Shown here: in pieces, positions 33,411-42,391 of the stretch
Layout: each line of letters begins with the position of its first letter
How positions within the stretch are numbered: the stretch's first letter is position 1
NCBI RefSeq assembly: GCF_017353175.1
Contig: NZ_JAFMYW010000002.1
Coordinates: 992,001-1,056,000, forward strand
DNA from: Fibrella forsythiae
GTDB lineage: Bacteria > Bacteroidota > Bacteroidia > Cytophagales > Spirosomataceae
DNA length: 64,000 bases
Reading direction: 5' to 3'
Notes under the pieces: generated by a model
The model's database searches: none
The model's input: only the letters and a program-made list of their open reading frames with translations
What the model was told of the DNA's origin: nothing
Position numbers and translations under genes: made by a program

Positions 33411-34988
33411 TTATTTCCTGCTCATCAGGCCAAACAGGAAATCGAGCGAGGCGGCGTCGGTGAGGGTTTGGGCTTGCACCTTGTCGCCCAACATCATGAT
33501 TTGCTTGTCGGAAACTGAATAGGCAGGCCAGTGCGGCACGCCTTTGCCGTCAGGATTACCCGTTTTAATGAAGTTGACCCAGTAGGTCGACATCGTTCTA
33601 GCCAGTTCGTCGTCGGTTGCGTTGAGTGGGCGAAGCTGCTTGTCGATGAATTTAAGGTTGTCGTAAGCATAGGCCACTTCACCGGTATGAAACGCACCGT
33701 ATCGGGCGTATTCACCCGTGGCGGGTAACTTCCGGGTGAACCGATAGACATAGACCTTTTTCCCTTGCCCACTCTCCAGGTTAGCCCAGCCGTAGTTCTG
33801 GGCACCGAAGATCTGATCGCGCGAGAGGTTATTCTGCGACGTTGCTGCCTGTGCGTCGGTCTCGCCCGGATAATGAACCAGCATCGTTTCGCCGTCGGCA
33901 CCATATTGCTGCCTGATTTGTCGTTTATAGTCGACCGCGTTCTTGGGCGGACTAAACGACATGCCTTCATCTTCGTTCCAACCCGTCAGTAGCGTAACCT
34001 TGTTTTGGTGACCCGCCCTGAACAACTCGGCCATCGGCTGCGGAATCACGTACCCGTCAACAATGGGGCCGCGCACACTGCCCTGGCCTTTCTGCAAAAT
34101 CTCGGCGGCTGATTTGGCCCTCAGTTCCGCCAGCGACGACGTACCCATTGTCTGCATCACCTTCATGCCGCTTTCTTCAGCCTGCGCCAGCGTAGACATG
34201 GGCCGGGCCAGACTGGCTCCGCTCTCGGCAATGGCTTTGGTGAACAGGTTTTTTGCCAATGGCGAAGCCACCAGGCAATTGACGCTCATCGACCCGGCCG
34301 ACTGACCGGCGATGGTGACGTTGTTGGGGTCACCGCCAAACTGCGCGATGTTCTGCTTCACCCAGCGGAGAGCCGCGATCTGATCCATCAGCCCGTAATT
34401 ACCCGACGCGTTCTGCCCCGACTCTTTGGTCAACTCAGGGTGTGCGAAGAAGCCGAATGGCCCCACCCGGTAGTTGGCACTCACGAGAATAACACCTTTT
34501 TGAGCGGTTGCCTCGCCGTCGTAGATCGGTACATTACCGCCACCACTCCCGAATCCGCCGCCGTAAATCCACAGGAGGACCGGCAGGCGTTCCTGAGGCC
34601 GTTTCTCCGTGGCTGACTTAGCGCCGGTCCATACGTTCAGGTAGAGGCAATCTTCGCTGATCGGTTCTTTCGCAATGAGGTACTCCGCGCTCCAGGGGCC
34701 AAACGGACTGGGTGTACCCTGCATAGGGCTTGGACCAAACGCATCGCATTTCCGAACGCCCGTCCACGGTTTCACGGGTTGCGGTGCTTTCCAGCGAAGG
34801 TTGCCAACGGGTGGGGCCGCAAAGGGAATTCCCCGGAAAATACGGATGTCGCCGGCCGCGTTGAACGTACCTGACACCAGTCCACCGTCAATTTTTACCG
34901 GGTCAAACTCCTTCGCGACGGTTGTAAACGCAGCTATGCCGAGCAGGGTAACGAAAGCGGCGCTGAATAGACCGATTGTAGTTTTCAT
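33411..34988 (-). CDS. Type-B carboxylesterase, exported
   Basis: A 525-residue carboxylesterase. Signal peptide MKTTIGLFSAAFVTLLGIAA; then IFRGIPFAAPPVGNLRWKAPQPV, EDCLYLNVWTGA, LLWIYGGGFGSGGG, the nucleophile elbow IAGQSAGSMSVNCL near 230 and the His in GAFHTGEVAYAYDNL near 448. It starts 8 nt after the stop of the CE1 esterase (34997), so the two are translationally close in one operon. Sequence relation to the neighbour at 31676 is only at family level, so this is not a recent duplicate. Confidence 0.92.
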   Translation of the reverse strand: MKTTIGLFSAAFVTLLGIAAFTTVAKEFDPVKIDGGLVSGTFNAAGDIRIFRGIPFAAPPVGNLRWKAPQPVKPWTGVRKCDAFGPSPMQGTPSPFGPWSAEYLIAKEPISEDCLYLNVWTGAKSATEKRPQERLPVLLWIYGGGFGSGGGNVPIYDGEATAQKGVILVSANYRVGPFGFFAHPELTKESGQNASGNYGLMDQIAALRWVKQNIAQFGGDPNNVTIAGQSAGSMSVNCLVASPLAKNLFTKAIAESGASLARPMSTLAQAEESGMKVMQTMGTSSLAELRAKSAAEILQKGQGSVRGPIVDGYVIPQPMAELFRAGHQNKVTLLTGWNEDEGMSFSPPKNAVDYKRQIRQQYGADGETMLVHYPGETDAQAATSQNNLSRDQIFGAQNYGWANLESGQGKKVYVYRFTRKLPATGEYARYGAFHTGEVAYAYDNLKFIDKQLRPLNATDDELARTMSTYWVNFIKTGNPDGKGVPHWPAYSVSDKQIMMLGDKVQAQTLTDAASLDFLFGLMSRK

Positions 34989-34996
34989 GTGTATAA

Positions 34997-35884
34997 TTAA
35001 AGAACGGTAACCTGATTGGCGGTCAGAATTTTATGGAAGAAGAGCAGGTGATACGGCAGCGAATTTTCCCAGTAATCCCAGGTATGCGCACCGGGGCGTT
35101 CGGTATAGTCGTGCGGCGTTTGGTTGGCCATTAGCTGACGGTGTAAATCCCGGTTGCCTTCGATCAGAAAATCATCTACGCCGATATCCAGTATCAACGG
35201 AAGCTTATTGGCTTTGAGCTGATCGGCCAGGGTCACCATCGTAAAGCCCGGATACGGCGCGTCGCCGTTTTTCGGCGGACCTAACAACCGGGCCAGGTTC
35301 TCGGCGCGTGATTTGGCGAAGTCGGCCGGTACTTTCCAGGTTGCCGTATTGATGTTCATAACACCACTCATGCTACCCACGGCGGCGTACAGTTCCGGGT
35401 GGCGGCTGGCAATGAACATGGCCCCGTGACCACCCATCGACAGGCCCGCAATGACGCGTCCTTTCTTATCGCGGACGGTGCGATAGGTGTTGTCAATCCG
35501 ATCAACGAGCTCCTTCGAAATAAACGTCTCGAACTGGCTGGTTTTCACCAGTGGACTATCGAAATAGTAGCTCGTTGGATCACCATCCGGTGTTACGATG
35601 ATGATGTTGTATTGATCGGCCAGGCGGTGAAGCAGTGTTTTGTCGGGCGTTTTGGTCAGCCAGTCGCGGAAGCCGCCTGAGCCGCCGTGGAGCAGGTACA
35701 GAACCGGGAAAGCTTGTTTTTTGGCTTTTTTGTAGCGCTCCGGAAGAACAACCGCGGCCCGGAGCGTTCGGCCCATACTGCTGCTGGGTACGTCGAGTGT
35801 ATCGACCCTGGCGGCAAGGAGAGGACACGTCAACAGCAGGCTAAACGCCAGGAGCAGGAGCTTGGTCGTGAATGAGTTATGCAT
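34997..35884 (-). CDS. Exported CE1-like (esterase D/tributyrin esterase) hydrolase
   Basis: A 295-residue alpha/beta hydrolase with a signal peptide (1-24). LYLLHGGSGGFRDW lies near 62-75, the nucleophile GRVIAGLSMGGHGAMFIA near 141-158, the acid in DIGVDDFLIEGN near 231-242 and the His in RPGAHTWDYWENSLPYHL near 263-280. The fold is the esterase D/feruloyl esterase (CE1) type. It is a close paralogue of the gene at 35960; the two share most motifs in the same order and probably arose by tandem duplication. The start lies 4 nt beyond the ancestral stop of that gene. Confidence 0.9.
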   Translation of the reverse strand: MHNSFTTKLLLLAFSLLLTCPLLAARVDTLDVPSSSMGRTLRAAVVLPERYKKAKKQAFPVLYLLHGGSGGFRDWLTKTPDKTLLHRLADQYNIIIVTPDGDPTSYYFDSPLVKTSQFETFISKELVDRIDNTYRTVRDKKGRVIAGLSMGGHGAMFIASRHPELYAAVGSMSGVMNINTATWKVPADFAKSRAENLARLLGPPKNGDAPYPGFTMVTLADQLKANKLPLILDIGVDDFLIEGNRDLHRQLMANQTPHDYTERPGAHTWDYWENSLPYHLLFFHKILTANQVTVL

Positions 35885-35959
35885 GATTTATTGGGTCAAT
35901 GAGCCATTTGACTTCAATACGTTCTGAAAAAACAGGATATGATAGGGCAGCGAGTTCTG

Positions 35960-36763
35960 CTAGTAGCCCCAGGTGTGGCCGCCCGGATGTTCGGTGTAAT
36001 CATGCTCTACTTTGGCGTAGACCAGCCGCCGGTGCAGCTCGCGATTTGGCTCGATCAGGAAATCATCCACCCCACAATCGATGATCAGAGGCAGTTTGTT
36101 CGCTTTCAGCTTATCCACCATGTTCACCACTGAGTTGGCGGCGTAGTAATCGGGTGTTGACCCGGGAGCGCCCAGGATGCGGGTAAACTGAGGCTCGATC
36201 TGTTTGGCAAACTCAGGTGCTATCCGCCAATTGGCCTGATTCAGATCCAGCGCGCCGCTCATACTGCCGGCCGCGCAATACAGGTCGGGGTGGCGCGTTG
36301 CCAGGTATAGCGCTCCATGCCCGCCCATCGACAGGCCCGTGATGACCCGGCCTTTGCGGTCGCGGATGGTACGGTAGGTATTATCGATCTTGTCGATGAC
36401 TTCTTTAGTGAGGTACGTTTCAAACAGGTTGTCTTTCTGAACCGGGCTGTCCAGATACCCGCTTAGTCGGTCGCCTTCGGGCATCACAATAATGAGGTTG
36501 TACTGATCGGCCAGTTTCTGAACGAGCGCCTTATCGGGCGTTTGTTTGAGCCAGTCGCTGAACTGACCGCCACCGCCGTGAAGTAGATAGAGCACCGGCA
36601 GCGTATTTTTTAGGTTGGCATATGACTCGGGTAGCACTACCGCCGCGCGCATGGCTCGGTTCATTACTTTGCTGGGTACGTCGAGCGTGTCTACTTTGGC
36701 ACTGAAAGCAGAAAAAGCGGCGGTCTGCAGGCATACATACAGGAGCAGGCGGATTGAACGCAT
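35960..36763 (-). pseudogene. CE1-like esterase truncated by an in-frame TAG
   Basis: A 267-residue product with a signal peptide (MRSIRLLLYVCLQTAAFSAFSA) and a complete triad: GLSMGGHGALYLA, DCGVDDFLIEPN and HPGGHTWGY. It stops at TAG right after HTWGY, where the paralogue at 34997 has Trp (HTWDYWENSLPYH). Reading on past the TAG, the same frame continues QNSLPYHILFFQNVLKSNG and reaches a TAA at 35888-35890, 4 nt before the next ATG. A single TGG-to-TAG change thus removes about 23 C-terminal residues. The active-site residues remain, so the protein may still work. The start at 36763 is chosen for the signal peptide. Confidence 0.8.
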
Positions 36764-36799
36764 AGTTAGAAGGAGGAGTAAACGAGGTGTAGTCAATAC

Positions 36800-36822
36800 C
36801 TTTACGTCAAAAGTACGTAAAG
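36800..36822. promoter_or_regulatory. Candidate operator of the Nudix-type regulator
   Basis: Perfect palindrome CTTTACGT (36800-36807), seven-base spacer, ACGTAAAG (36815-36822). It lies in the gap between the esterase operon (start 36763) and the divergent regulator gene (start 36868), the usual place for an autoregulated operator. Dimeric NrtR-type regulators bind such sites. The binding is inferred. Confidence 0.6.
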
Positions 36823-36867
36823 AAGGATTTGTTGATCGATACATACCGGTCTTTGTTGTAAAATTTT

Positions 36868-37593
36868 ATGATCGACTATAACCATCCGGCGGTTCGCTAC
36901 TATCAGGAGGTTTCTGAACAGTGCATTCATTACCTCTCCATCGACGGGGTGATCTTCGGCTTTCACGAGAATCAGCTGAAGGTGTTGCTGTTGCGCTGGA
37001 AGAATACGACGGAGTGGAGCTTACCGGGCGGCTTCATTCGGAAAGCGGAATCGGTCGACGTGGCGGCGCAGCGCGTGGTGCAGGAGCGAACAGGCCTCGA
37101 CAAGCTGTATTTGCAGCAGTTTCACGTTTTCGGAGAAGCCAATCGCTACGATCAGGCCGACACCTGGGCACGAACGAAACTGCCGATCCAGACCGTGAAG
37201 TGGTCGGAACGGACGATCTCCATTGGCTATTACGCCCTGGTAGAACATTCGAAGGTGGTGCCCACGCCCGATTTCATGACCGATGAGTGCTGCTGGTGGC
37301 CTATCGACAACGTACCCAGCCTGCTGTTCGACCATAACAACATCATCAACGTGGCGTTAGGCTCGCTCCGAAAGCAGATTGAAGACCAGCCGATCAACCA
37401 CTTACTGCCCGAAACGTTTACTATTCCGGAATTGCAACGGCTGTACGAAACCATTCTGGGTTACCCACTCGATGCCCGCAATTTCTACAAGAAGATAGTT
37501 GGCTCGGGAGCACTTGAACGACTGTCTGAACGCCGGGCTGGCACGCCCCACAAAGCTCCCTATCTGTACCGATTTAAAGCGAAGCACCTGTAA
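36868..37593 (+). CDS. NrtR-like transcriptional regulator (inactive Nudix domain plus winged helix)
   Basis: A 241-residue regulator. The Nudix-like domain (about 20-160) has the segment GGFIRKAESVDVAAQRVVQE where an active enzyme would have REXXEEXG: here QRVVQERTG, so the metal-binding Glu pair is lost. The C-terminal winged helix (about 165-240) is visible in LLPETFTIPELQRLYETILGYPLDARNFYKKIV and YRFKA. Related Bacteroidota proteins control sugar catabolism and sense small sugar ligands. It is divergent from the esterase run with a strong palindrome between, and is the likely controller of that run. Confidence 0.88.
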   Translation: MIDYNHPAVRYYQEVSEQCIHYLSIDGVIFGFHENQLKVLLLRWKNTTEWSLPGGFIRKAESVDVAAQRVVQERTGLDKLYLQQFHVFGEANRYDQADTWARTKLPIQTVKWSERTISIGYYALVEHSKVVPTPDFMTDECCWWPIDNVPSLLFDHNNIINVALGSLRKQIEDQPINHLLPETFTIPELQRLYETILGYPLDARNFYKKIVGSGALERLSERRAGTPHKAPYLYRFKAKHL

Positions 37594-37682
37594 CAAGGCC
37601 GTTCACGTACTTTTTGACGACTCCCGAAATTTGCTCTGCAGGTAGCGGGTTAAGTAGGGGAGTCAACCTGTGTAACGGAGTA

Positions 37683-38579
37683 ATGGACATTCAGCATGTG
37701 ACGGTTTTTGGCGCCGGTGTATTGGGTAGCCAGATTGCTTTTCAAACCGCTTTCCACCAGTTCAACGTAACAATCTGCGACATCAGTAACGATCAGCTCC
37801 ACAAAGTCAGCCATCGGTTTATGGAACTAGGCGACTTGTACAAGCGTGATCTGGGTGCCTCGCAAGCTGCAATAGATGCCACTCTGCAACGGCTGACCTG
37901 TTCGAGCGAGATGGCCGAGGCTGTACGCCACGCCGATCTGGCCATTGAAGCCATTCCGGAAGATGTGCAACAGAAGAAGGAGTTTTACCTGGAGCTGGGA
38001 CAGGTGGCCCCCGCTAAAACCATTTTTGCCACCAACTCGTCGACACTTCTGCCCAGTCAATTTGCGAAGGAAACCGGTCGGCCCGATTGCTTTCTGGCGT
38101 TGCATTTTGCCAACGAAATCTGGAAGAACAACACGGCCGAGATCATGGGGCATGCCGGCACAGACCCAGGTACGTTCAATGCCGTTGTTGACTTCGCGAA
38201 AGCAATTGGCATGCTCGCGATTCCCATTCACAAAGAGCAACCCGGGTATGTGCTCAATACGTTGCTGATGCCTTTTCTGCGCGCCGCGCTCGAACTGTAT
38301 CTGAAAGGAATAGCCGACCCCGAAACCATTGATAAGACCTGGATGAAGGCGACGGGGGCTCCAAAAGGTCCGTTCGCCATTTATGATATGGTGGGGTTGA
38401 CAACCGCCTATAACATCACCAAGCTGAACGCCGACAAGACGGGCGACCGAATTCTGCAACGAGCTGCCCAGACGCTGAAAGAACGGTTTATCGATCAGGG
38501 GAAACTGGGCGTACTGACCGGCGAAGGTTTTTATACGTACCCGAATCCGGCCTACCAGCAGCCCGATTTTTTGCACTAG
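37683..38579 (+). CDS. 3-hydroxyacyl-CoA dehydrogenase (short, stand-alone)
   Basis: A 298-residue NAD-dependent dehydrogenase. The Rossmann motif is VTVFGAGVLGSQIAFQTA near 5-22. The central ATNSSTLLPSQFA near 116-128 and RPDCFLALHFANEIWKNNTAEI near 134-155 hold the catalytic-site region (His in LHFAN), and the C-terminal domain has GYVLNTLLMPFLRAALELY and GAPKGPFAIYDMVGL. It oxidises 3-hydroxyacyl-CoA to 3-oxoacyl-CoA in beta-oxidation-type pathways. The ATG at 37683 has a ggag Shine-Dalgarno-like element. It lies downstream of the regulator on the same strand and may process acyl units released by the esterase cluster; that link is inferred. Confidence 0.87.
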   Translation: MDIQHVTVFGAGVLGSQIAFQTAFHQFNVTICDISNDQLHKVSHRFMELGDLYKRDLGASQAAIDATLQRLTCSSEMAEAVRHADLAIEAIPEDVQQKKEFYLELGQVAPAKTIFATNSSTLLPSQFAKETGRPDCFLALHFANEIWKNNTAEIMGHAGTDPGTFNAVVDFAKAIGMLAIPIHKEQPGYVLNTLLMPFLRAALELYLKGIADPETIDKTWMKATGAPKGPFAIYDMVGLTTAYNITKLNADKTGDRILQRAAQTLKERFIDQGKLGVLTGEGFYTYPNPAYQQPDFLH

Positions 38580-38595
38580 TAGTGTAAGGCTCCGG

Positions 38596-39915
38596 CTAGT
38601 TGTCAGGCGTACGCATGCTCATACGTATACGAAATAGCGTGCCTCTGCCTTCGATACTTTCCAGCTCCATGCTGGCTCCGATCAGTTCGCAGAGGCGTTT
38701 TACAATTTGCAGGCCAACACCTTCGCCTTTTTCCTCTGCGCCGGGCCCCGGCTCGCCTAGTAACGGCCCTGCGGGAATCTGATGGTCTTCATTGGGAATA
38801 GTTGATACTGGCTGCCCTTCATCCGGCGATAGCACACTGGTTTCTTCAACGATGGGTCTGAACTGCTGATGAAAATACTCCATTAATTTGGTGGGCATCC
38901 CCGGCCCCGAATCCTGCACACTGAACCCCCACCGCCAGTCGTTTTCGGCCGACCAGGAAACCGAGACCATACCCGGTTCATCTTTACTACTGGGCGTATG
39001 CAGCAATGCATTGACGAGTAAGTTCTGAACGATGCGGTAAATCTTGATCCGGTCAGTTTTTACAGGGAGCGAATCCGGACCATCGGCGCGCAGGATAACA
39101 CCTCGTTCGACGGCCTTGGGCTGCGCATTGGCTACCAGTTCGTTCAGGAGTTGGGCGGCGTCAAAATCCTCTAAATGAATGGGTTCCTGGCCAGCTTCAA
39201 GCCGGGCCAGATCCATCAGGCTTGTCAGCATAGACTCAACATGCGCCAGGTTTCGGTTCAGCATATCGCTGTACTGTTTCCGGTCTTCCTGGCTTAACCC
39301 ATCCAGTTGAAGCAGAGAAGCAGCCCCTATGCTTAAGCCAAGCCCACTCCGCAGATCGTGCGACGACGTCCGAAGCATGTCACCCCGCAGCCTTGACAAG
39401 TCATACATTTCCTGAAGCGCCTCTTCCAGGCTAGCCGCCCGGTCGGCCGCCTGAAGCCGCTGAAGCTCATCGTGTTTGGATATACTGCCCGACACGATAT
39501 CGTTCATCAAGGCCATGATCTGCTGTTGCGCCCGTAATACCAGATCAGGGTCTGATTGAGGAAACAACTGTCGATAGAGCCTCAATTCATTGAACAATTC
39601 GGTCGACAGATGATGAAGCTCCTTCAACAACTCCGGCAAGCCAAGTGATTTTTGCCAGCGGTGCAGGCCATGGGCTCTGGCGGCGGTGGCTGGCTCTACC
39701 AGTGGCTTTTCGCCCAGTAGCTGCTGCTCGAGAATGTCGAACATGATCGGCATCAGGTTATTGAATTCCTCACGCGACAGAATAGCGATCTTCTTCAGCG
39801 ACGTGTCTGCTTCGCAGGCCGACCGCCAGTTATTAAGTACTGTCTCGCGCCGGTTGAACAGAAAGTCAACCAGGTCTTTTATAGCTTTGGGATGAACAGA
39901 CGAGTTCGAATGCAT
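38596..39915 (-). CDS. Soluble sensor histidine kinase with RsbRD-like N-terminus
   Basis: A 439-residue kinase with no clear membrane segment. The N-terminal helical domain (about 8-150) resembles the RsbRD N-terminal type. A HisKA domain follows with the H-box TSSHDLRSGLGLSIGAASLL near 187. The HATPase has the N-box QNLLVNALLHTP near 298, G1 QDSGPGMPTK near 332 and G2 GEGVGLQIVKRL near 400. Between G1 and G2 sits an unusually long, acidic, Pro-rich insert (about 350-398). No response regulator is adjacent, so it is an orphan kinase. Confidence 0.88.
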   Translation of the reverse strand: MHSNSSVHPKAIKDLVDFLFNRRETVLNNWRSACEADTSLKKIAILSREEFNNLMPIMFDILEQQLLGEKPLVEPATAARAHGLHRWQKSLGLPELLKELHHLSTELFNELRLYRQLFPQSDPDLVLRAQQQIMALMNDIVSGSISKHDELQRLQAADRAASLEEALQEMYDLSRLRGDMLRTSSHDLRSGLGLSIGAASLLQLDGLSQEDRKQYSDMLNRNLAHVESMLTSLMDLARLEAGQEPIHLEDFDAAQLLNELVANAQPKAVERGVILRADGPDSLPVKTDRIKIYRIVQNLLVNALLHTPSSKDEPGMVSVSWSAENDWRWGFSVQDSGPGMPTKLMEYFHQQFRPIVEETSVLSPDEGQPVSTIPNEDHQIPAGPLLGEPGPGAEEKGEGVGLQIVKRLCELIGASMELESIEGRGTLFRIRMSMRTPDN

Positions 39916-40133
39916 GGGTAAGATTAAGATGAAGTGTGTGATGACTGGTGAAATTTACAGAGTATAAAACCCCCCGGTAGTAGTGAGGAGGTAGAAATAG
40001 ACCCAAGAAGTTATGTAAAGGGCCAGTCACTTAGCGTCGGGTTAAGCTGTAGGTAGCCCCTGAACCCAAACGGGGAAAACTGAACGTAAGGGTACAGAAA
40101 CGTGTTTTTCAAGTAACAATCACTCAACGTTTC

Positions 40134-41330
40134 ATGATCAAAATCCTGCTGCTATCGGCTCTGTTCGGGCTGGTAGCTTTAGCACCGTCGGCCTGTCGTC
40201 AGGCGGCTCCTGCTGATGTTGTCACTGCGCCAAAACCGCCCACACTTGTTAGCTCAGAATTGCTGGGTACGTACACTGTTGATCAGCTGAAAGGGCGTTA
40301 TAACGGGGCCACGTCGTTTCTGAAATTGCTTACGCAGTATGGTATCAAGGTTTATCGCCTTACCTACAATACCACCAATTCGGATGGCAGCGCTATCGTA
40401 GCATCGGGTGCGGTACTGATTCCACAGACTGCGCAGGCCCTTTCGCTGATCAGTATGCAGCATGGCACGATCAGCAGCGATGAGCAGGCACCGTCTTATT
40501 ACCGAAGCAGCAGTGAAGCCTACACGTTCGGTTCGGTGTTCGCGTCGGTGGGGTATATCGTGGCTGCGCCGGACTACATCGGATACGGGGCATCAAACAA
40601 GCTACCGCATCCGTATGAGCATTATGCGTCGCTGGCCTCTGCCTCGCTGGATATGCTGCGGGCCACGAAGGAGTTTCTGGCTGCCCAGAAGGTGAACTGG
40701 AATCAGAAATTGTACACGGCAGGCTATTCGGAAGGCGGCTACGCAACAATGGCCTTACAGAAGAAGCTGGAAGCCGAAGCGCTGACCGAATTTAACCTGA
40801 TCGCTTCCAGCGCCGGAGCGGGGGCGTATGATAAACCGGCCTTCATGCGCTATATCGTGAACACACGTACCCAGGGCAGCGTTGATTATAACCGGCTGTA
40901 TCTGTGGGTGCTGCTGACGTACGACCGCGTATACGGCCTGAACCGTCCGGCGTCGTACTACTTCAAAGAGCCATATGCCAGCCGGGTGCAGGCAAATGGT
41001 CGCAGTGCGCTGATCAACGTCAGTTTCAACGAAGCGCTGACCGACACGTTCCGGCAGGCTATTCAGAATGGAACAGATACGGAGTTTATCAGGGCAGTGC
41101 AGGCGAATGATATCCACGACTGGAAACCGCTGGCTCCAACCCGGCTATATCATGGCGATGCCGACAGTACGGTGTTCTATTTTAATACACAGAACGCCTA
41201 TGATGCCATGCAGTCACGGGGCGCAACCAACGTAGCGCTCTACCGCCTGCCCGGCCGCACCCACGCTACGGGTATCCTTGATTTTGTGCTGGGTACGTTC
41301 GAGTTTTTCAGCTCGAAACAAGCCCAGTAA
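40134..41330 (+). CDS. Lipase-like alpha/beta hydrolase lipoprotein
   Basis: A 398-residue exported hydrolase. The signal ends in a lipobox-like PSAC (Cys near 21). VASGAVLIPQ, SMQHGTISSDEQAPS, PDYIGYGAS and the nucleophile elbow YTAGYSEGGYATMALQ near 188-203 match secreted lipase/carboxypeptidase-like hydrolases. The acid is in YHGDADSTVF near 342 and the His in GRTHATGI near 374. It probably hydrolyses lipids or esters at the cell surface. It ends at a strong GC-rich terminator. Confidence 0.82.
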   Translation: MIKILLLSALFGLVALAPSACRQAAPADVVTAPKPPTLVSSELLGTYTVDQLKGRYNGATSFLKLLTQYGIKVYRLTYNTTNSDGSAIVASGAVLIPQTAQALSLISMQHGTISSDEQAPSYYRSSSEAYTFGSVFASVGYIVAAPDYIGYGASNKLPHPYEHYASLASASLDMLRATKEFLAAQKVNWNQKLYTAGYSEGGYATMALQKKLEAEALTEFNLIASSAGAGAYDKPAFMRYIVNTRTQGSVDYNRLYLWVLLTYDRVYGLNRPASYYFKEPYASRVQANGRSALINVSFNEALTDTFRQAIQNGTDTEFIRAVQANDIHDWKPLAPTRLYHGDADSTVFYFNTQNAYDAMQSRGATNVALYRLPGRTHATGILDFVLGTFEFFSSKQAQ

Positions 41331-41372
41331 ACCGCCCGCAGATTTCTCCCGAATCTGCACGCCACAAAAAGC

Positions 41373-41406
41373 GAACGCCCCCGGCTTTGGTAAGCCGGGG
41401 GCGTTC
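41373..41406. terminator. GC-rich bidirectional terminator
   Basis: 15-bp perfect stem GAACGCCCCCGGCTT/AAGCCGGGGGCGTTC with a 4-nt loop, followed by TTCTTTC on the plus strand and GCTTTTTG on the minus strand. It lies between the convergent lipase-like and YtxH genes. Confidence 0.85.
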
Positions 41407-41459
41407 TTTCATAGATCGTTGAGTAAATCAGTACTGTTGTACTGGGCACTGGGTAGCTT

Positions 41460-41888
41460 TTAGTCGATTTTGATCGACTCTTTCGCTGAATTAATTCCAG
41501 ACTTGGCTGTATCGGCTGTGTCTTCTACTGCGTTGTTAAAATCAGCTTTCGCTTCATATTTATGGGCGTCGAACTCAGATTGCGCCTGACCTTTAGTCTG
41601 GTTGAACTGGTCTTTTGCCTGACCAACCAACTGGTTCGCCTGATCTTTTACCTGACCAACATACTGGTTGGCCTGTTCTTTCACCTTACCAAATTGGTCT
41701 TTCGCCTGATCAACATATTGGCCAGCCTGTTCTTTCACTTTGCCGAACTGATCTTTCAGGTCTTCTGACCGTTTGTTGGCTTCATCGACCAGTTTTTCGC
41801 GGGTTTCTTTGCCGCTCCGGGGAGCTGTCAGAATACCAATGGCTACGCCTGTCAACAGGCCGGTTAGGAAATCACGTGTGCTACGCAT
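41460..41888 (-). CDS. YtxH-domain protein with heptad-like repeats
   Basis: A 142-residue protein. The N-terminal YtxH segment (LTGLLTGVAIGILTAPRSGKETREKLVDE) anchors it in or at the membrane. The rest is a helical repeat region with recurring FGKVKEQAxQYVxQxKDQ units of about 18 residues, resembling LEA-like amphipathic helices. Such proteins are linked to stress; function is unknown. A second YtxH gene lies 34 nt upstream on the same strand. Confidence 0.82.
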   Translation of the reverse strand: MRSTRDFLTGLLTGVAIGILTAPRSGKETREKLVDEANKRSEDLKDQFGKVKEQAGQYVDQAKDQFGKVKEQANQYVGQVKDQANQLVGQAKDQFNQTKGQAQSEFDAHKYEAKADFNNAVEDTADTAKSGINSAKESIKID

Positions 41889-41921
41889 TGTTTTCTTGAT
41901 TTACGAGTTGGTTGATTGATA

Positions 41922-42173
41922 CTAAAATTTGGCGCGACGTTTGGCGTCTGCAGCCACACTCTTTGTTTTGTCGGTTGCCGTTTCAACATAATCGTTGTAC
42001 TGCTTCCGAATGCTTTCCAGACCATCCTGAAGTTGATCTTGAAGATCGCTGAAAAAATTGTCGGTGTCGGATACAAGGCCTTCGCGGGTTTTTTTACCGC
42101 TTTGTGGTGCCAGAAGCACCCCGACTACCACACCTGCTGCGATGCCAAGTAGTATTCCGGGTAGTGATTTCAT
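41922..42173 (-). CDS. Short YtxH-domain protein
   Basis: An 83-residue protein starting MKSLPGILLGIAAGVVVGVLLAPQSGKKTREGL, a glycine-rich hydrophobic anchor followed by the conserved APQSGKKTR motif. A charged helix with DLQDQLQDGLESIRKQYNDYVE completes it. The start at 42173 is preferred over an upstream start at 42236, whose extension is not hydrophobic. It is the first of two YtxH genes. Confidence 0.8.
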   Translation of the reverse strand: MKSLPGILLGIAAGVVVGVLLAPQSGKKTREGLVSDTDNFFSDLQDQLQDGLESIRKQYNDYVETATDKTKSVAADAKRRAKF

Positions 42174-42391
42174 GAGTATGTGTGTTATGTGAATTGGGTC
42201 ATGGAGACGTAATCTGTAGTGAAAAAAGCGTACCAATAAGATGGCTCATAGGTGTAATAAATCCTTAAACAACTGTACAACAGGTATTTGGCAGGTGGTT
42301 AACGGTATAGTATAAAACTGTGGTGTATCTTGCCAACGGGGAACAACTTCCACAAACTGGTTAGTATGGCCCCCACTGATCTACTCAAACC

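Noticed and set aside
41460-42173. Toxin-antitoxin pair
   Set aside because: Both genes encode YtxH-type proteins with helical repeats; no toxin fold is seen.
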